This document shows, in pieces, positions 9,323-18,615 of a DNA stretch of 64,000 nucleotides (the stretch's first letter is position 1; the number at the start of each line of letters is the position of its first letter). The position numbers were made by a program, and so were the translations under genes. The stretch is from CAZEAP01 sp964510315 (GTDB lineage: Bacteria; Planctomycetota; Brocadiia; SM23-32). Below the pieces are notes generated by a model. It did not search any database. It saw nothing but the letters and a program-made list of their open reading frames with translations, and had not been told where the DNA came from. The DNA lies in assembly GCA_964510315.1 (NCBI GenBank), contig CAZEAP010000011.1, positions 40,425 to 104,424 of the forward strand, given 5' to 3'.

Positions 9323-9790
9323 CTCCGTTCCTCCGCCATCTCAGCTCAGCGTGTGGTGTTGCGCGGCCCGCCGTGCACTATAGCGTCTCCGCCGCAGCGC
9401 CGTCCAGCCGAGCCGGGATCTGCCCGGCGCCGACTGCGATCGCCGCCGCGGGGGCGCGAAGGACAGACGCAGAGGGACGCAGAGTAACGACAAAGGATAA
9501 GAAGAACTACGGAACAGGAAGGCATGTTCGGCTCAAACGCACTGCCCGAGCGGGGCGGGGTCGCGCTGCAGAGCCGGCTTGTGGCGCGGACATCCTTGCC
9601 CGCCGTGCGGCTTATCTCGGGACAACCTGGGGATGAGTCACCGGCAAGAGGTGTTGAAGCCGGGGCCGCCATGGGACTATAATCGGTGCGTTGGCCATCG
9701 GAGCCTGTTTTTCGCACCGCCGCCTGCGCGGAGCGAAGCAGTGGCGCCGTATCGGCGAAACACGGCACTCACCGGGGGAGGCGACAGGAC
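9323..9790. other. Intergenic region between divergent peptidase and purine permease genes
   Basis: No gene is supported here. The left half contains short A/G-rich repeated phrases (GACGCAGAGGGACGCAGAG near 9467). The right half holds the predicted permease promoter. After the predicted start site, a 7-bp inverted repeat CGGTGCG/CGCACCG (9684-9690 and 9713-9719) encloses a T-run. Confidence 0.5.
9654..9683 (+). promoter_or_regulatory. Predicted sigma70 promoter of the purine permease gene
   Basis: TTGAAG (9654-9659), 18-nt spacer, perfect TATAAT (9678-9683). The leader would be about 100 nt. I looked for a purine riboswitch in the leader and did not find its conserved core. Confidence 0.55.
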
Positions 9791-11164
9791 ATGGGCTCCC
9801 TGAACGAGTATTTTGAGATCCGTGAACGCGGAAGCACGGTCGGACGGGAGGTCCTGGGCGGGGCCACCACTTTCATGGCCCTCTCCTACATCATCTTCGT
9901 GCAGCCGGCCATGATGGAGGCCGCCGGTATACCCCCCGCAGGCGCCTTCGTAGCCACCTGCGTGGCCAGCGCCGTGGCGTGCATCCTGATGGGCCTGCTG
10001 GCGAACTACCCCATCGCGCTGGCCCCGGCCATGGGTCACAACGCTTACTTCACCTACGCCGTCGTGCTGGGAATGGGTTTTTCCTGGCAGCAGGGCCTGA
10101 CGGCTGTGTTCATCGGCGGCTGCGTGTTCCTGGTGCTCTCGTTCTTCGGCTTTCGGGCCCGGATCATGGAGTTCATACCGGACAGCCTGAAAAGGGCCAT
10201 CGCGGGAGGCATCGGGCTTCTGATAACCCTGATCGGGCTGGAGTACGCCGGGATCATCGTCGGCGCACCCGCCACCGCCGTCAAATTCGGTGACATCGCC
10301 AGCCCGGTGGCGGTGCTGGCGGTCTTCGGCCTGGCGGTTACGCTGATCCTGATGGCCCTGCGAGTCAGGGGCGCCGTGCTGTTCGGGATAGGGGCCACGG
10401 CACTGGCCGGTCTGATTGCCACCCTCGCCGGTGTCACGGTGGAGGGCCAGGGCCTGCTGAATCTGAAGCTGAACACCTACGAGGCTCTGGGCAGCTCCAA
10501 GTCCCTTTTGGCGCTCGACTTCGACGGCCTTTTCACGGCACAGGGCGCGTTCACCGTCATCCTGACGTTCCTGTTCCTTGACGTATTCGACACCGTGGGA
10601 ACACTCCTGGGAGTGAGTGAACGGGCAGGGCTGCTGGACGAGCAGGGCCGGCTGCCCGGCGCGCGATGGGCGCTCTTCAGCGACGCCGGCGGGACGGTGG
10701 TCGGTTCGCTGATGGGCACCAGCACCATAACCAGCTACGTGGAGAGCGCGGCGGGCGTGCAGGCCGGCGCCCGAACGGGCCTGGCTAACCTGGTCACCGC
10801 CGGGCTCTTCCTGGTCTCCATCCTGGCCTATCCTCTCCTGGCCGTGGTGGCGACTTCCCACTCCTATACGGCCGAAGGCTTCCGGATTAGTCAGTACCCC
10901 GTGATCGCGCCCGCCCTCATCGTGGTGGGCTCGATGATGCTCAAGGCGCTGGCGAAGCTGAAGTGGGACGACCCCACCGAGTACCTCCCCGCCTTCCTGA
11001 CCGTCGTGATGATGCCCCTGGCGGTGAGCATCACCGAGGGTATCGCTTTCGGATTTATCTCCTACTGCGTGCTGAAGCTGGTAACCGGCCGGGCGCGGGA
11101 GGCACACTGGGGACTTTACGTGATTGCGGCTGTTCTGGTGCTGCGCTACATCTTCCTGATGTGA
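9791..11164 (+). CDS. NCS2-family adenine/guanine/hypoxanthine permease (AzgA type)
   Basis: A 457-residue purine:proton symporter with about 12-14 membrane helices. Start at 9791 follows a GGGGGAGG; the frame extends upstream but the protein family begins near MGSLNEYFEIRERGS. AzgA-type signatures are plain: APAMGHNAYFTYAVV in the first half (family consensus has MGLNA, so the H is a small deviation) and the DVFDTVGTLLGVSERAGLLD and TSTITSYVESAAGV segments in the second. It is transported to the cytoplasmic membrane. The FHA gene follows after 18 nt, so the two may be cotranscribed. Confidence 0.93.
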   Translation: MGSLNEYFEIRERGSTVGREVLGGATTFMALSYIIFVQPAMMEAAGIPPAGAFVATCVASAVACILMGLLANYPIALAPAMGHNAYFTYAVVLGMGFSWQQGLTAVFIGGCVFLVLSFFGFRARIMEFIPDSLKRAIAGGIGLLITLIGLEYAGIIVGAPATAVKFGDIASPVAVLAVFGLAVTLILMALRVRGAVLFGIGATALAGLIATLAGVTVEGQGLLNLKLNTYEALGSSKSLLALDFDGLFTAQGAFTVILTFLFLDVFDTVGTLLGVSERAGLLDEQGRLPGARWALFSDAGGTVVGSLMGTSTITSYVESAAGVQAGARTGLANLVTAGLFLVSILAYPLLAVVATSHSYTAEGFRISQYPVIAPALIVVGSMMLKALAKLKWDDPTEYLPAFLTVVMMPLAVSITEGIAFGFISYCVLKLVTGRAREAHWGLYVIAAVLVLRYIFLM

Positions 11165-11182
11165 GGAAAGGCCGAGACCAAA

Positions 11183-11545
11183 ATGCCGGACGGCAGAGCA
11201 TTCCTCCGGGTCAGCCGGGGGACGGACAAAGGCAAGGGCTGGCACCTGGAACCGGACGAGGCATATACCATCGGCCGAAGCCGGCGTTGCAGCCTGCGGC
11301 TCAGCGACCCCACCGTCTCCGCCACCCACGGCGCCATCAAGTGCCGGGACGGCGTCTGGTTTATCTCCGATCGGGAGAGCAGTCATGGCATCCACGTCAA
11401 CCGGCAGCGCATCATGGCCGACAAACCGTTGTTCGACAGGGACCGGATCAGGATGGGGAAGACCTACCTGGAATTTCGGGAATACGAAGAACTGGATCCC
11501 GACGTGCTGGCGGAGATCGAACGAGGCGTGAAGCTGCCCGAGTGA
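11183..11545 (+). CDS. Small FHA-domain protein
   Basis: A 120-residue protein that is almost only a forkhead-associated domain, which binds phosphothreonine peptides. The core is seen as TIGRSRRCSLRLSD, then VSATHGAIK and SSHGIHVNRQRI, giving the conserved GR, S, H and N positions. No other domain is attached, so it would work as an adaptor for a kinase encoded elsewhere. It is downstream of the purine permease by 18 nt. No signal peptide or membrane segment is seen. Confidence 0.9.
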   Translation: MPDGRAFLRVSRGTDKGKGWHLEPDEAYTIGRSRRCSLRLSDPTVSATHGAIKCRDGVWFISDRESSHGIHVNRQRIMADKPLFDRDRIRMGKTYLEFREYEELDPDVLAEIERGVKLPE

Positions 11546-11607
11546 GCGCAGGCGGCCGGGGCGCACCCTGAAGAACCGACATAGGCAAGACCAAGCGGAG
11601 CCACCCG

Positions 11608-12324
11608 ATGAACCAGCATCTCATTGAGGAACTGCTGGCCTCCTGGCCGTGTGCGGCCGTGTTCCGGATTTTCGCCGCGGCTCTGCTCGGGGGGGCTATC
11701 GGCTGGGAAAGGGAGCGGCATGGGCGCGCCGCCGGCCTGCGCACTCACACCCTGCTGGCACTGGGCTGTGCGCTGATCATGCTGGTCTCCCTGCACATAC
11801 CGGCCATCTTCGCCCGGCATTCTGCGGGAAGCGTTATCCGGGTCGACCCCGGCCGGATAGCGGGCCACGCGCTCAGCGGGTTGGGCTTCCTGGGGGCCGG
11901 CGCTATCATCGTGCTGGGCAAGAAAATCCGCGGCCTCACCACGGCCGCCTCCATCTGGGTTTCGGCGGCCATCGGACTGGCCATTGGGGCCGGCTATCTC
12001 ATCCCCGCCTTCGTCACCTGGCTGCTCGCCATGTTCGCCCTCCTGGTGGTGCACGACCTGGAGGCTCGCATGGAAAAGAAGGACCGCTACGTGTCCCTGT
12101 CTTTGGGCTTCTCAAGCCCCGGCCGGCGACAGGGGGAGATCGTCGAGCTGCTGGAGGGTTTCGGCTTCAACGTGCTGAACTGCCGGCCGAACCGCCGCGC
12201 GGACGAGATGGTCTACGAGCTGGTCCTGCGTTACCAGCGGGAGATCGATTTCGAGGACGTTACGGCCGCCCTCAGTGCGGCCTTACGGCACGAGGCAATC
12301 GAGCGGGTGGAGTGGTCTTCCTGA
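11608..12324 (+). CDS. MgtC/SapB-family membrane protein
   Basis: A 238-residue protein. The N-terminal 145 residues carry four or five membrane helices with the family motifs GGAIGWERERHGRAAGLRTH (about 31-50) and LGFLGAGAIIVLGKKIRGLTTAA (described by its key glycines). The last 80 residues look like a soluble ACT-like domain (VLNCRPNRRADEMVYEL). In pathogens MgtC tempers ATP synthase and helps growth in low Mg2+; here only the family is certain. The gene ends convergent with the HNR protein gene. Confidence 0.9.
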   Translation: MNQHLIEELLASWPCAAVFRIFAAALLGGAIGWERERHGRAAGLRTHTLLALGCALIMLVSLHIPAIFARHSAGSVIRVDPGRIAGHALSGLGFLGAGAIIVLGKKIRGLTTAASIWVSAAIGLAIGAGYLIPAFVTWLLAMFALLVVHDLEARMEKKDRYVSLSLGFSSPGRRQGEIVELLEGFGFNVLNCRPNRRADEMVYELVLRYQREIDFEDVTAALSAALRHEAIERVEWSS

Positions 12325-12339
12325 GGCCCCCGGATCGGC

Positions 12340-13122
12340 TCACTTCCTCTTGTGGTAGTTCTTGTTTATTCCGCAGGCCTTCCGGGCTGCCGTCCAGGTA
12401 CCGAAGTACTTACAGGCCGCGCTGTAGAGCGAGGAGTGATTCTGTCTCATGTTGGGAGCGGCCAGGTCCACGCCCTGCTGGTGGAGCCCGCTGATCTCCT
12501 CCATGATGAGTTCCGAACTCCAGCGACGGCGCTTGTAGACACTCTCCGGATCGATGTCCGCCGCCTCCAACGCTTTGTCCCACCCCCCAAAATAGTTGAG
12601 CGCGGCGTTGAACAGCTTGGACTGGTTGTCCTGCATTGCCTTGGAATTCAGGGGCTTACCCGCCTCTTGCCGCTCGCGTATTTGGCGAACGATCTTTTCC
12701 TCGTTCCACGACTCGTAGCGTCTGACTTCGGAGGGATCGATCCCGGCGGCCCTCAGCGCGTCATCCCAACTGCCGAACTGGTTGTCCCGGATGGCCGCGT
12801 AGGCCAACGCGGAGAAACGCCGGTCCGTGGTCACGCTGGTCCAGGAAAGGTCCTCCCCCGCCGCCCAGGCCTCTTGAATCTGACGGATGATCCTCTCCTC
12901 GGTCCACTTCGGGATCTTGCGCACGTCCCGCGCGTAGTCCAGACCGGCCGCGTCCACCGCCTCTCCCCAGCCTCCGAAATGGTAGTTCGCGGCCGCCAGC
13001 AATCCCTGCTGCTCGCGGGCCATGCAATTATAGGAGAGGTCCTGACCTTCGGCGGCCAGTTCCTTAATGCGGCTGACTATCTTGCCTCTGTTCCAACCTT
13101 TTTCTTTGCGTTCCTCGCCCAT
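12340..13122 (-). CDS. Protein of four homing-endonuclease-associated repeats (HNR)
   Basis: The whole 260-residue protein consists of four repeats of about 63 residues beginning at W10, W73, W139 and W201. Each follows the pattern W-x-E/R-x-x-I-x-x-x-I-x-x-L/R, a G-x-x-L turn, then an AA-x-x-Y/H-FG-x-W segment and A-x-x-A-AG-I. This matches the small helical HNR repeat found beside HNH and GIY-YIG endonucleases, where it is thought to bind DNA. No nuclease motif (HNH, GIY-YIG, LAGLIDADG) is present, so the protein is probably a DNA binder without cleavage activity. It stands alone, with its own promoter. Confidence 0.82.
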   Translation of the reverse strand: MGEERKEKGWNRGKIVSRIKELAAEGQDLSYNCMAREQQGLLAAANYHFGGWGEAVDAAGLDYARDVRKIPKWTEERIIRQIQEAWAAGEDLSWTSVTTDRRFSALAYAAIRDNQFGSWDDALRAAGIDPSEVRRYESWNEEKIVRQIRERQEAGKPLNSKAMQDNQSKLFNAALNYFGGWDKALEAADIDPESVYKRRRWSSELIMEEISGLHQQGVDLAAPNMRQNHSSLYSAACKYFGTWTAARKACGINKNYHKRK

Positions 13123-13196
13123 TGCGCCTTCCTCAAGCCCAGCAGAATACCCGGGTTACCCCCGGCTGGGAAAATACTTCCCTTCCTTGCATCTCC

Positions 13197-13226
13197 ATCG
13201 TAGCGGGCTTTTAGCTGGGCCGTCAA
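13197..13226 (-). promoter_or_regulatory. Predicted promoter of the HNR-repeat gene
   Basis: Minus strand TTGACG (13226-13221), 18-nt spacer, TACGAT (13202-13197), about 75 nt before the start at 13122. Confidence 0.5.
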
Positions 13227-13368
13227 GAAAATCGAAATAGACGCACCTTCTAACCGGTATTTCGCTCCGACCGCTTCCCCACCCCGGGCATGGCACCCCC
13301 GGCGGCGCCCCGATAGAATGGTACCGTCCTCCCGGCGACACGATTCGAGATCAAGGAAGTCCGATCCC

Positions 13369-15435
13369 GTGAAACACGCGACCACCGGCAAGCCGCCGCG
13401 GCGGGGCGCCCTGCTGCTGGTCCTTCTGCTGTTGGCAGGCGGACTTGCCGCCGGCCGACCGCAGAGGCCGGGAGGGCCCATTGAACTCCCCCTCTCCTCC
13501 GAGGCGGAGGGCCGGCTCCAGGCCGCCGCTCGCCTGACGGCCAGGCAGCAGTGGGAACTGGCCGTGCCCTTGCTGCAGGAGGTTGTCGAGCAGGAAGACA
13601 ACCGCCTTGTCGCGGTGGGAGCTACCTACCAACCCGCCCGCCGCCGGGCCACGGCCATGATTGCCGGACTTCCGCCGGAGGCCCAACGGGTCTACCGCCT
13701 CCTCTATGAACCGCACGCGCGCACCCTCTGTCGGGAAGCGGTGAAGCGACGTTCGCCCCGGCTGCTGCGCCAGGTGGTCCGGCGTTACCTGAACACCGGC
13801 CCCGGTGTCCGTGCCGCCGGTGCACTGGGCGCCCTGCTGATGGATGCCGGCGAATATGCCGCCGCGCTGCGGGTGCTCCGTGCCACGGAACTCCTGTCCC
13901 TGGGGCCCAAACAGCGTGCCCCCCTCCTGGCCCGGAAGCTGGTATGCCTGGGCCACCTCGGGCGCACCGAACAGGCCGAAGCCGCCGTGCGAGCGGCGCG
14001 CGCCGGGGGTGTGGAAGAACTCAAAGTGGGAGACCGAACATGGGCGCCCGGCCGGTTCGCTGCCGCCGTCTTCCGGGCCGCCCGGCGGAAGCACCGCCGC
14101 CCTGCCCTCCGCCCGACTCCTCACTTCGGCGACCAGCTTCCCGACGGGACCACTTTGCCCCTCACCATGGAGAGCCCCGGAGCCGACGGCGGCTTTCCTC
14201 CCGGCATGCCGGTCGCGGTGAAAGATACCCTCTTCCTGAAGCGGGGGGACGGCGTGGTGGCGGTGGACCTGGCTCGGCCGGCAGTCCGATGGCGGGCCTG
14301 GGGGCCGGGCGCGCTTCGCGCCGCGGCATACGCGCTGGTGGGACGGCCGGCCGGCGTCGAACCCCGGCCCCTGTTCTTGCCTTTGGAGAGCCTGCAGGCA
14401 TGGCGCCAGGCCAACCAGGGGCTGTCCACGGTTTCGGCGGGCGAAGGGCGCGCATACGCCGTGCACGTCGATTGGGGGGATGTCCGCATCCCCGACACTC
14501 CCTGGGAAGCCACACCCGAGGAGGTGGACTTCCGCAATGTCCTGCGGTGCTACGCGGGCGAGACGGGCCGGCTTCGGTGGTCGGCCGGGGGCGACGATGG
14601 TGATCTGGCGGGGTACTGGTTTTTCACGGCGCCGGCCCTGGATCGCGGACGCGCGTACGTACTGGGGGAACGGGAGGGGCGGTTGTGGGCCGTCTGCCTC
14701 GATGCGGACACCGGTCGGCCTCTCTGGACCACGCGGATCGGGGCGTTCCGGTCCCGCCGGGACATTTCGCGTTATGTCAAGGAGTTCTATTACGCCGACG
14801 CCTCTCCCCCGGCCGTAGCCCGGGGAGTGGCTCTGTTCCCGACCGGCCAGGGAGTACTGTGCGGCCTGGATGCCTACAGCGGCGAGATGCTGTGGGTTGC
14901 TCCCTACGAACGCGCGGAGAGGCGGATGAACCACCTCGGCACCCCCCTGGTTGTCCCTGCGGGGCCCTGGCGGGTGCGGAGGCCCTGCACGGTGGACGGT
15001 GTCTTCGTCATCGCCCCCTGCGACAGCCGGAGCGTCATGGCGGTCCGTCCCCTCGATGGTTCATTCCCCTGGCACCGTCGCCACCCCCGCGGGGAAGCCG
15101 TACTGGGCGGACCGGACGGCCGCATATGCCTGCAGCACGCCGGCCTGACCTGCGTGCACGCCCGAACAGGGCGGGTTGTGTGGGAGGAAGACGAGGTGCG
15201 TCCGGCCACGGGCGCCGGCGCCCTGGGAACCGACCGGCTTTACGTCCCCACCCCCGCGGGACTGTCAGTTCGGGGTGCGGCCACCGGCGAGGCGACCGGG
15301 CTGCTGGAGTGGCCGTGCGGCCGGCCTCCCCGAGGCGACCTGATGCTCCTGGAGGAAGCCCTTCTGGCCGTCGAGCCGGGCCGGCTGGTATTCTATCAAG
15401 CCCCCAACGCCCAAACGGCACGGCGGACGCGTTGA
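13369..15435 (+). CDS. Secreted PQQ-type beta-propeller protein with an N-terminal helical region
   Basis: A 688-residue protein starting at GTG 13369 behind AAGGA, with a basic N-terminus and signal peptide (RRGALLLVLLLLAGGLAAG). Residues about 40-240 are helical and TPR-like (ATAMIAGLPPEAQRVYRLL, GALLMDAGEYAAALRVL). The remainder holds propeller blades typical of PQQ-binding-like repeats: AGETGRLRWSAGG, DADTGRPLWTTRIG, DAYSGEMLWVAP and HARTGRVVWEEDE. PQQ or enzyme activity cannot be inferred; such proteins are often extracytoplasmic scaffolds in planctomycetes. It is the first gene of a plus-strand set with the toroid, MoxR and DUF58 genes. Confidence 0.85.
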   Translation: MKHATTGKPPRRGALLLVLLLLAGGLAAGRPQRPGGPIELPLSSEAEGRLQAAARLTARQQWELAVPLLQEVVEQEDNRLVAVGATYQPARRRATAMIAGLPPEAQRVYRLLYEPHARTLCREAVKRRSPRLLRQVVRRYLNTGPGVRAAGALGALLMDAGEYAAALRVLRATELLSLGPKQRAPLLARKLVCLGHLGRTEQAEAAVRAARAGGVEELKVGDRTWAPGRFAAAVFRAARRKHRRPALRPTPHFGDQLPDGTTLPLTMESPGADGGFPPGMPVAVKDTLFLKRGDGVVAVDLARPAVRWRAWGPGALRAAAYALVGRPAGVEPRPLFLPLESLQAWRQANQGLSTVSAGEGRAYAVHVDWGDVRIPDTPWEATPEEVDFRNVLRCYAGETGRLRWSAGGDDGDLAGYWFFTAPALDRGRAYVLGEREGRLWAVCLDADTGRPLWTTRIGAFRSRRDISRYVKEFYYADASPPAVARGVALFPTGQGVLCGLDAYSGEMLWVAPYERAERRMNHLGTPLVVPAGPWRVRRPCTVDGVFVIAPCDSRSVMAVRPLDGSFPWHRRHPRGEAVLGGPDGRICLQHAGLTCVHARTGRVVWEEDEVRPATGAGALGTDRLYVPTPAGLSVRGAATGEATGLLEWPCGRPPRGDLMLLEEALLAVEPGRLVFYQAPNAQTARRTR

Positions 15436-15548
15436 GCGGCGACCGCCCCTGTCTGCTTGCCGATGCAGGGAGGGACCGTTATCGTGAATACTGCAGCCCG
15501 GAGGGGCTTTCGGGCGGATAAGGACCAGATAGAGGAGGAGCACAAGCG

Positions 15549-16601
15549 TTGCGCCTTCCGCTGAAAGCCTGGGTGTGTCTGAGCGTTCTGGCGGCGGGGC
15601 TCATGGGTGCCGCCCCACCGGCGGAAGGGCCTTCGCCCGGACGCGAGCTGACCCCCGCGGCGCGCCGCGCGGTGGAAAAAGGACTGAGATACCTCGTGAG
15701 AACTCAGAACCCCGAGGGAAGCTGGTTCAGCCGGGGGCACGTGGGCCGGTTTCCGGTGGCGATCACCTCGCTCTGCGGGCTGGCGCTCCTGGAGAGCGGT
15801 AGCACGGCCTACAGCGGCCCCCACGCCGGGAACGTCCGGCGGGCGGCCGATTACGTGCTGAGCCGGGCGGACCCCGAGACGGGCCTCATCGGGGCGAACG
15901 AGTCGGCCCGTCCAATGTTCGGGCACGGTTTTGCCATGCTGTTCCTGGCGGAAGTCTACGGCTCGGAGGCGCAAACCGCGCTCCGGGCGCGCATCCGGGA
16001 CGCTCTCGGCCGGGCCGTGCAGTTGACCACCCGTTCCCAGAGCGACAGGGGTGGATGGTTCTACACCCCTGAGAGCGAAGAGGACGAGGGCGCCGTGACC
16101 ATAACCCAGGTGCAGGGCCTGCGGGCCTGCGCGGACGCCGGAATACCGGTGCCGGAGCAAACTGTCCGGCGCGCGATGGACTATATCCGGGGGTCGGCGC
16201 GCCCCGATGGGGGAATCGCCTACAAGGTGGACCACCCCGGCGGCAGCCGACCCGCCATAACCTGCGCCGCCGTTGCAACCATGTACGCAGCGGGCACCTA
16301 TGAGGGTGAGCTGGTGGAGAACGCACTGGACTACGCGTTGCGGAACGTCCCGACGTCCGCTCCGCGGCCCACGGGCGGGTCACACTTCTACTACGCCCAT
16401 CTTTACCTCTCCCAGGTGCTGTACTTCCGGGACGGCACGGCGTGGCGGGACTACTTCGCGGACATCACACGGTGGCTGGTGGAGGTGCAGAAGGACGACG
16501 GGAGTTGGGTTGGGGAGTACATCGGGAAGGGCTACGGCACCGCGGTTGCCCTGTTGATCATGCAGCTGCCCCGGCATGCCTTGCCGGTGCTGCAACGGTA
16601 G
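15549..16601 (+). CDS. Secreted prenyltransferase/squalene-oxidase-repeat (alpha/alpha toroid) protein
   Basis: A 350-residue protein read from a TTG at 15549, preceded by GAGGAGG, with a signal peptide (LKAWVCLSVLAAGLMGAAP). The mature part shows repeated toroid motifs: GLRYLVRTQNPEGSW, AADYVLSRADPETGL, QSDRGGWFYTP, MDYIRGSARPDGGIAY and VEVQKDDGSWVGEYI. These belong to the squalene cyclase and prenyltransferase fold, but the catalytic DXDD of true cyclases is not seen, and a secreted location argues against terpene synthesis. The MoxR gene follows after 30 nt. Confidence 0.87.
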   Translation: MRLPLKAWVCLSVLAAGLMGAAPPAEGPSPGRELTPAARRAVEKGLRYLVRTQNPEGSWFSRGHVGRFPVAITSLCGLALLESGSTAYSGPHAGNVRRAADYVLSRADPETGLIGANESARPMFGHGFAMLFLAEVYGSEAQTALRARIRDALGRAVQLTTRSQSDRGGWFYTPESEEDEGAVTITQVQGLRACADAGIPVPEQTVRRAMDYIRGSARPDGGIAYKVDHPGGSRPAITCAAVATMYAAGTYEGELVENALDYALRNVPTSAPRPTGGSHFYYAHLYLSQVLYFRDGTAWRDYFADITRWLVEVQKDDGSWVGEYIGKGYGTAVALLIMQLPRHALPVLQR

Positions 16602-16631
16602 AGGGCCATTTGGGCTGAGGAGGATTTCGGA

Positions 16632-17711
16632 ATGTCCGATGAGCAGCGGGAAGCGATGCCGGAGACCGACCGGGAAGCCGTGGACCACTTGCACGAGGCT
16701 TACGGGAGGATCCGCGAACAGCTCTCCAAAGCCATCGTCGGCCAGCAGGACGTGCTGGAACAGATGCTGATCTGTCTGCTGGCCGGAGGCCACGCCATCC
16801 TGGAGGGCGTGCCCGGACTGGCCAAAACCCTCATGGTCAGGACGCTGGCCCGCTGCCTGTCTCTGAGCTTCAGCCGAATCCAGTTCACTCCCGACCTGAT
16901 GCCAGGGGACATTACCGGCACCGAGGTGATCGAGGAAGACCGGACGACCGGAACGCGGGAGACGCGTTTCATCAAGGGGCCCGTCTTTGCAAACGTCGTC
17001 CTGGCCGACGAGATAAACCGGACGCCGCCGAAGACCCAGGCCGCCCTGCTGGAGGCCATGCAGGAGAAGCAGGTCACCTTCGGCGGGGTGCGCCGCGAAC
17101 TGCCCCGCCCCTTCTTCGTGCTGGCCACCCAGAACCCCATCGAACAGGAAGGCACCTACCCACTGCCCGAAGCCCAGCAGGACCGCTTTATGTTCAAGAT
17201 CGTGGTCTCCTACCCCTCCTGGGAGGAGGAGTTTCGCATCATGCACCTCAGCCCGGCCGAGTCGTGGCTGTCGGTGGAGCCGGTCCTGGGTGCCGAGGAG
17301 ATACTGACGCTTCAGCAGACGGTCGGGAACGTGCCCGTGGCCGACTACGTGGTACATTACGCGATGAAGCTGGCCCGCCGCACCCGGCCCGGGGAAGCGG
17401 GTGAAGTGCCCGACTACATAGAGGACTGGGTGCGCTGGGGCATCGGGCCGAGGGGCTGCCAGTTTATGATTCAGGCCGCCAGGGCGCGGGCGCTGCTGCG
17501 GCGACGCTCCCACGTTTCCATCGAGGACATCCGGGCGGTGGCCCGGCCCATCATGCGGCATCGCCTGGTGACCACCTTCGCCGCCGCCAGTGACGAGGTG
17601 ACCCCGGACGACATCGTGGGGCGGCTCATCGAGGACACGCCGGCCAGGAAAGGCGCTCTGAGCGACGATGAGAGAGTCCAGGAAGTACTTAGATCCGGAG
17701 ACGCTGAGTAA
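16632..17711 (+). CDS. MoxR-family AAA+ ATPase
   Basis: A 359-residue AAA+ chaperone-type ATPase. Visible motifs: Walker A GVPGLAKT (59-66), Walker B VVLADEINRTPPKTQAAL, MoxR hallmark TQNPIEQEGTYPLPEAQQDRF (starts near residue 161), and the C-terminal AAA lid. MoxR proteins act with a neighbouring DUF58/VWA protein in assembling or activating complexes, and the DUF58 gene overlaps here by 44 bp. No membrane segment. Confidence 0.95.
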   Translation: MSDEQREAMPETDREAVDHLHEAYGRIREQLSKAIVGQQDVLEQMLICLLAGGHAILEGVPGLAKTLMVRTLARCLSLSFSRIQFTPDLMPGDITGTEVIEEDRTTGTRETRFIKGPVFANVVLADEINRTPPKTQAALLEAMQEKQVTFGGVRRELPRPFFVLATQNPIEQEGTYPLPEAQQDRFMFKIVVSYPSWEEEFRIMHLSPAESWLSVEPVLGAEEILTLQQTVGNVPVADYVVHYAMKLARRTRPGEAGEVPDYIEDWVRWGIGPRGCQFMIQAARARALLRRRSHVSIEDIRAVARPIMRHRLVTTFAAASDEVTPDDIVGRLIEDTPARKGALSDDERVQEVLRSGDAE

Positions 17712-18561
17712 GATCAGCGGCCTGTCGCTGCGGGCACGCCACGTGGTGGAAGGCTCCATGGCCGGCATCCACCCCAGCCCCTACCACGGGCTGAACGTCG
17801 AGTTCGCCGAACACCGGCCCTACACCCCGGGACATGAATTGAAGCACATCGATTGGAAGCTGTGGGCGCGCTCTGACCGCCTCTACGTGAAGCTCTTCGA
17901 GGCGGAGACCAACGTGCGGGCGCACTTCGTGGTGGACGGCAGCCGCTCGATGGCCTACCGGTCCGGTGCAATGAGCAAGTACGATTACGCCGCCACGCTG
18001 GCTGCCAGCCTCGCACACGTCCTGCTGACCCAGCAGGACGCGGTCAGCCTCCGGCTGCTCCACTCCCACGTCTCGGCGGAACTTCCGCCCGCTGCCGGCC
18101 CGGCGCAACTGGAGCCCTTTTGCCGACTGCTGGAGGACCACACGCCGGCCGGCTCCACCGACATGGGCGTGCCGCTCCAGCAGGTCGCCGACCGCATAGA
18201 GCCGCGGGGGGTGATCATCCTGATCAGCGACCTGATCGCGCCCCTGGAGGAGGTGGCCGCCGCTCTGCGGCGCTTCCGCTACGAGAAGCACGCCGTGATC
18301 CTCGTCCACGTAGCGGACCCCGCCGAGGAGAAGTTTCCCTTCCGGGGACGGCTCCGCTTCGAAGACATGGAATCCCCCCGTCGGGTCGCCGCCGACGCGG
18401 AGGAGATCCGAGCGGCCTACCTGGAGTCCTACCGACGGTTCCGCCGGCAGGTGGAGCAGGAATGCCTGCAACAGGAGGCAGATTACCTGGAGGTGCGCAC
18501 CGACCAGCGACTGGACCTCACCCTGGCCCGATTCCTGCGGGCCACCGCAACGCGGCGCTGA
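17668..18561 (+). CDS. DUF58-domain protein (VWA-like), MoxR partner
   Basis: A 297-residue soluble protein. The DUF58 core is seen as FAEHRPYTPGHELKHIDWK (about 49-67), followed by a von Willebrand A-like region starting VVDGSRSMAYRSG (D-x-S-x-S metal site). It overlaps the 3' end of the MoxR gene by 44 bp, which is the usual arrangement. The larger membrane BatA-like genes that often follow are absent; a strong hairpin ends the unit just after the stop. Confidence 0.93.
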   Translation: MRESRKYLDPETLSKISGLSLRARHVVEGSMAGIHPSPYHGLNVEFAEHRPYTPGHELKHIDWKLWARSDRLYVKLFEAETNVRAHFVVDGSRSMAYRSGAMSKYDYAATLAASLAHVLLTQQDAVSLRLLHSHVSAELPPAAGPAQLEPFCRLLEDHTPAGSTDMGVPLQQVADRIEPRGVIILISDLIAPLEEVAAALRRFRYEKHAVILVHVADPAEEKFPFRGRLRFEDMESPRRVAADAEEIRAAYLESYRRFRRQVEQECLQQEADYLEVRTDQRLDLTLARFLRATATRR

Positions 18562-18567
18562 GAAACC

Positions 18568-18599
18568 GGCGGCCCTTTGCACGGATGCAAAGGGCCGCC
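18568..18599. terminator. Strong hairpin between convergent DUF58 and rpsU genes
   Basis: A perfect 13-bp stem GGCGGCCCTTTGC/GCAAAGGGCCGCC with a 6-nt loop. Because it is symmetrical it can act on both strands. No T-run follows on the plus strand, so termination there may need Rho or rely on hairpin strength. Confidence 0.75.
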
Positions 18600-18615
18600 A
18601 GGTGTCCAGGCGTCT

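Noticed and set aside
9684..9790. Purine riboswitch before the purine permease
   Set aside because: The leader lacks the conserved junction sequences of the purine aptamer; only a simple 7-bp inverted repeat is seen.
13351..14934. Minus-strand frame of 527 codons
   Set aside because: Antisense to the propeller protein with clear repeated blades and signal peptide.
15549..16601. Squalene-hopene cyclase
   Set aside because: The protein is secreted, half the length of a cyclase and has no DXDD motif; only the repeat fold is shared.
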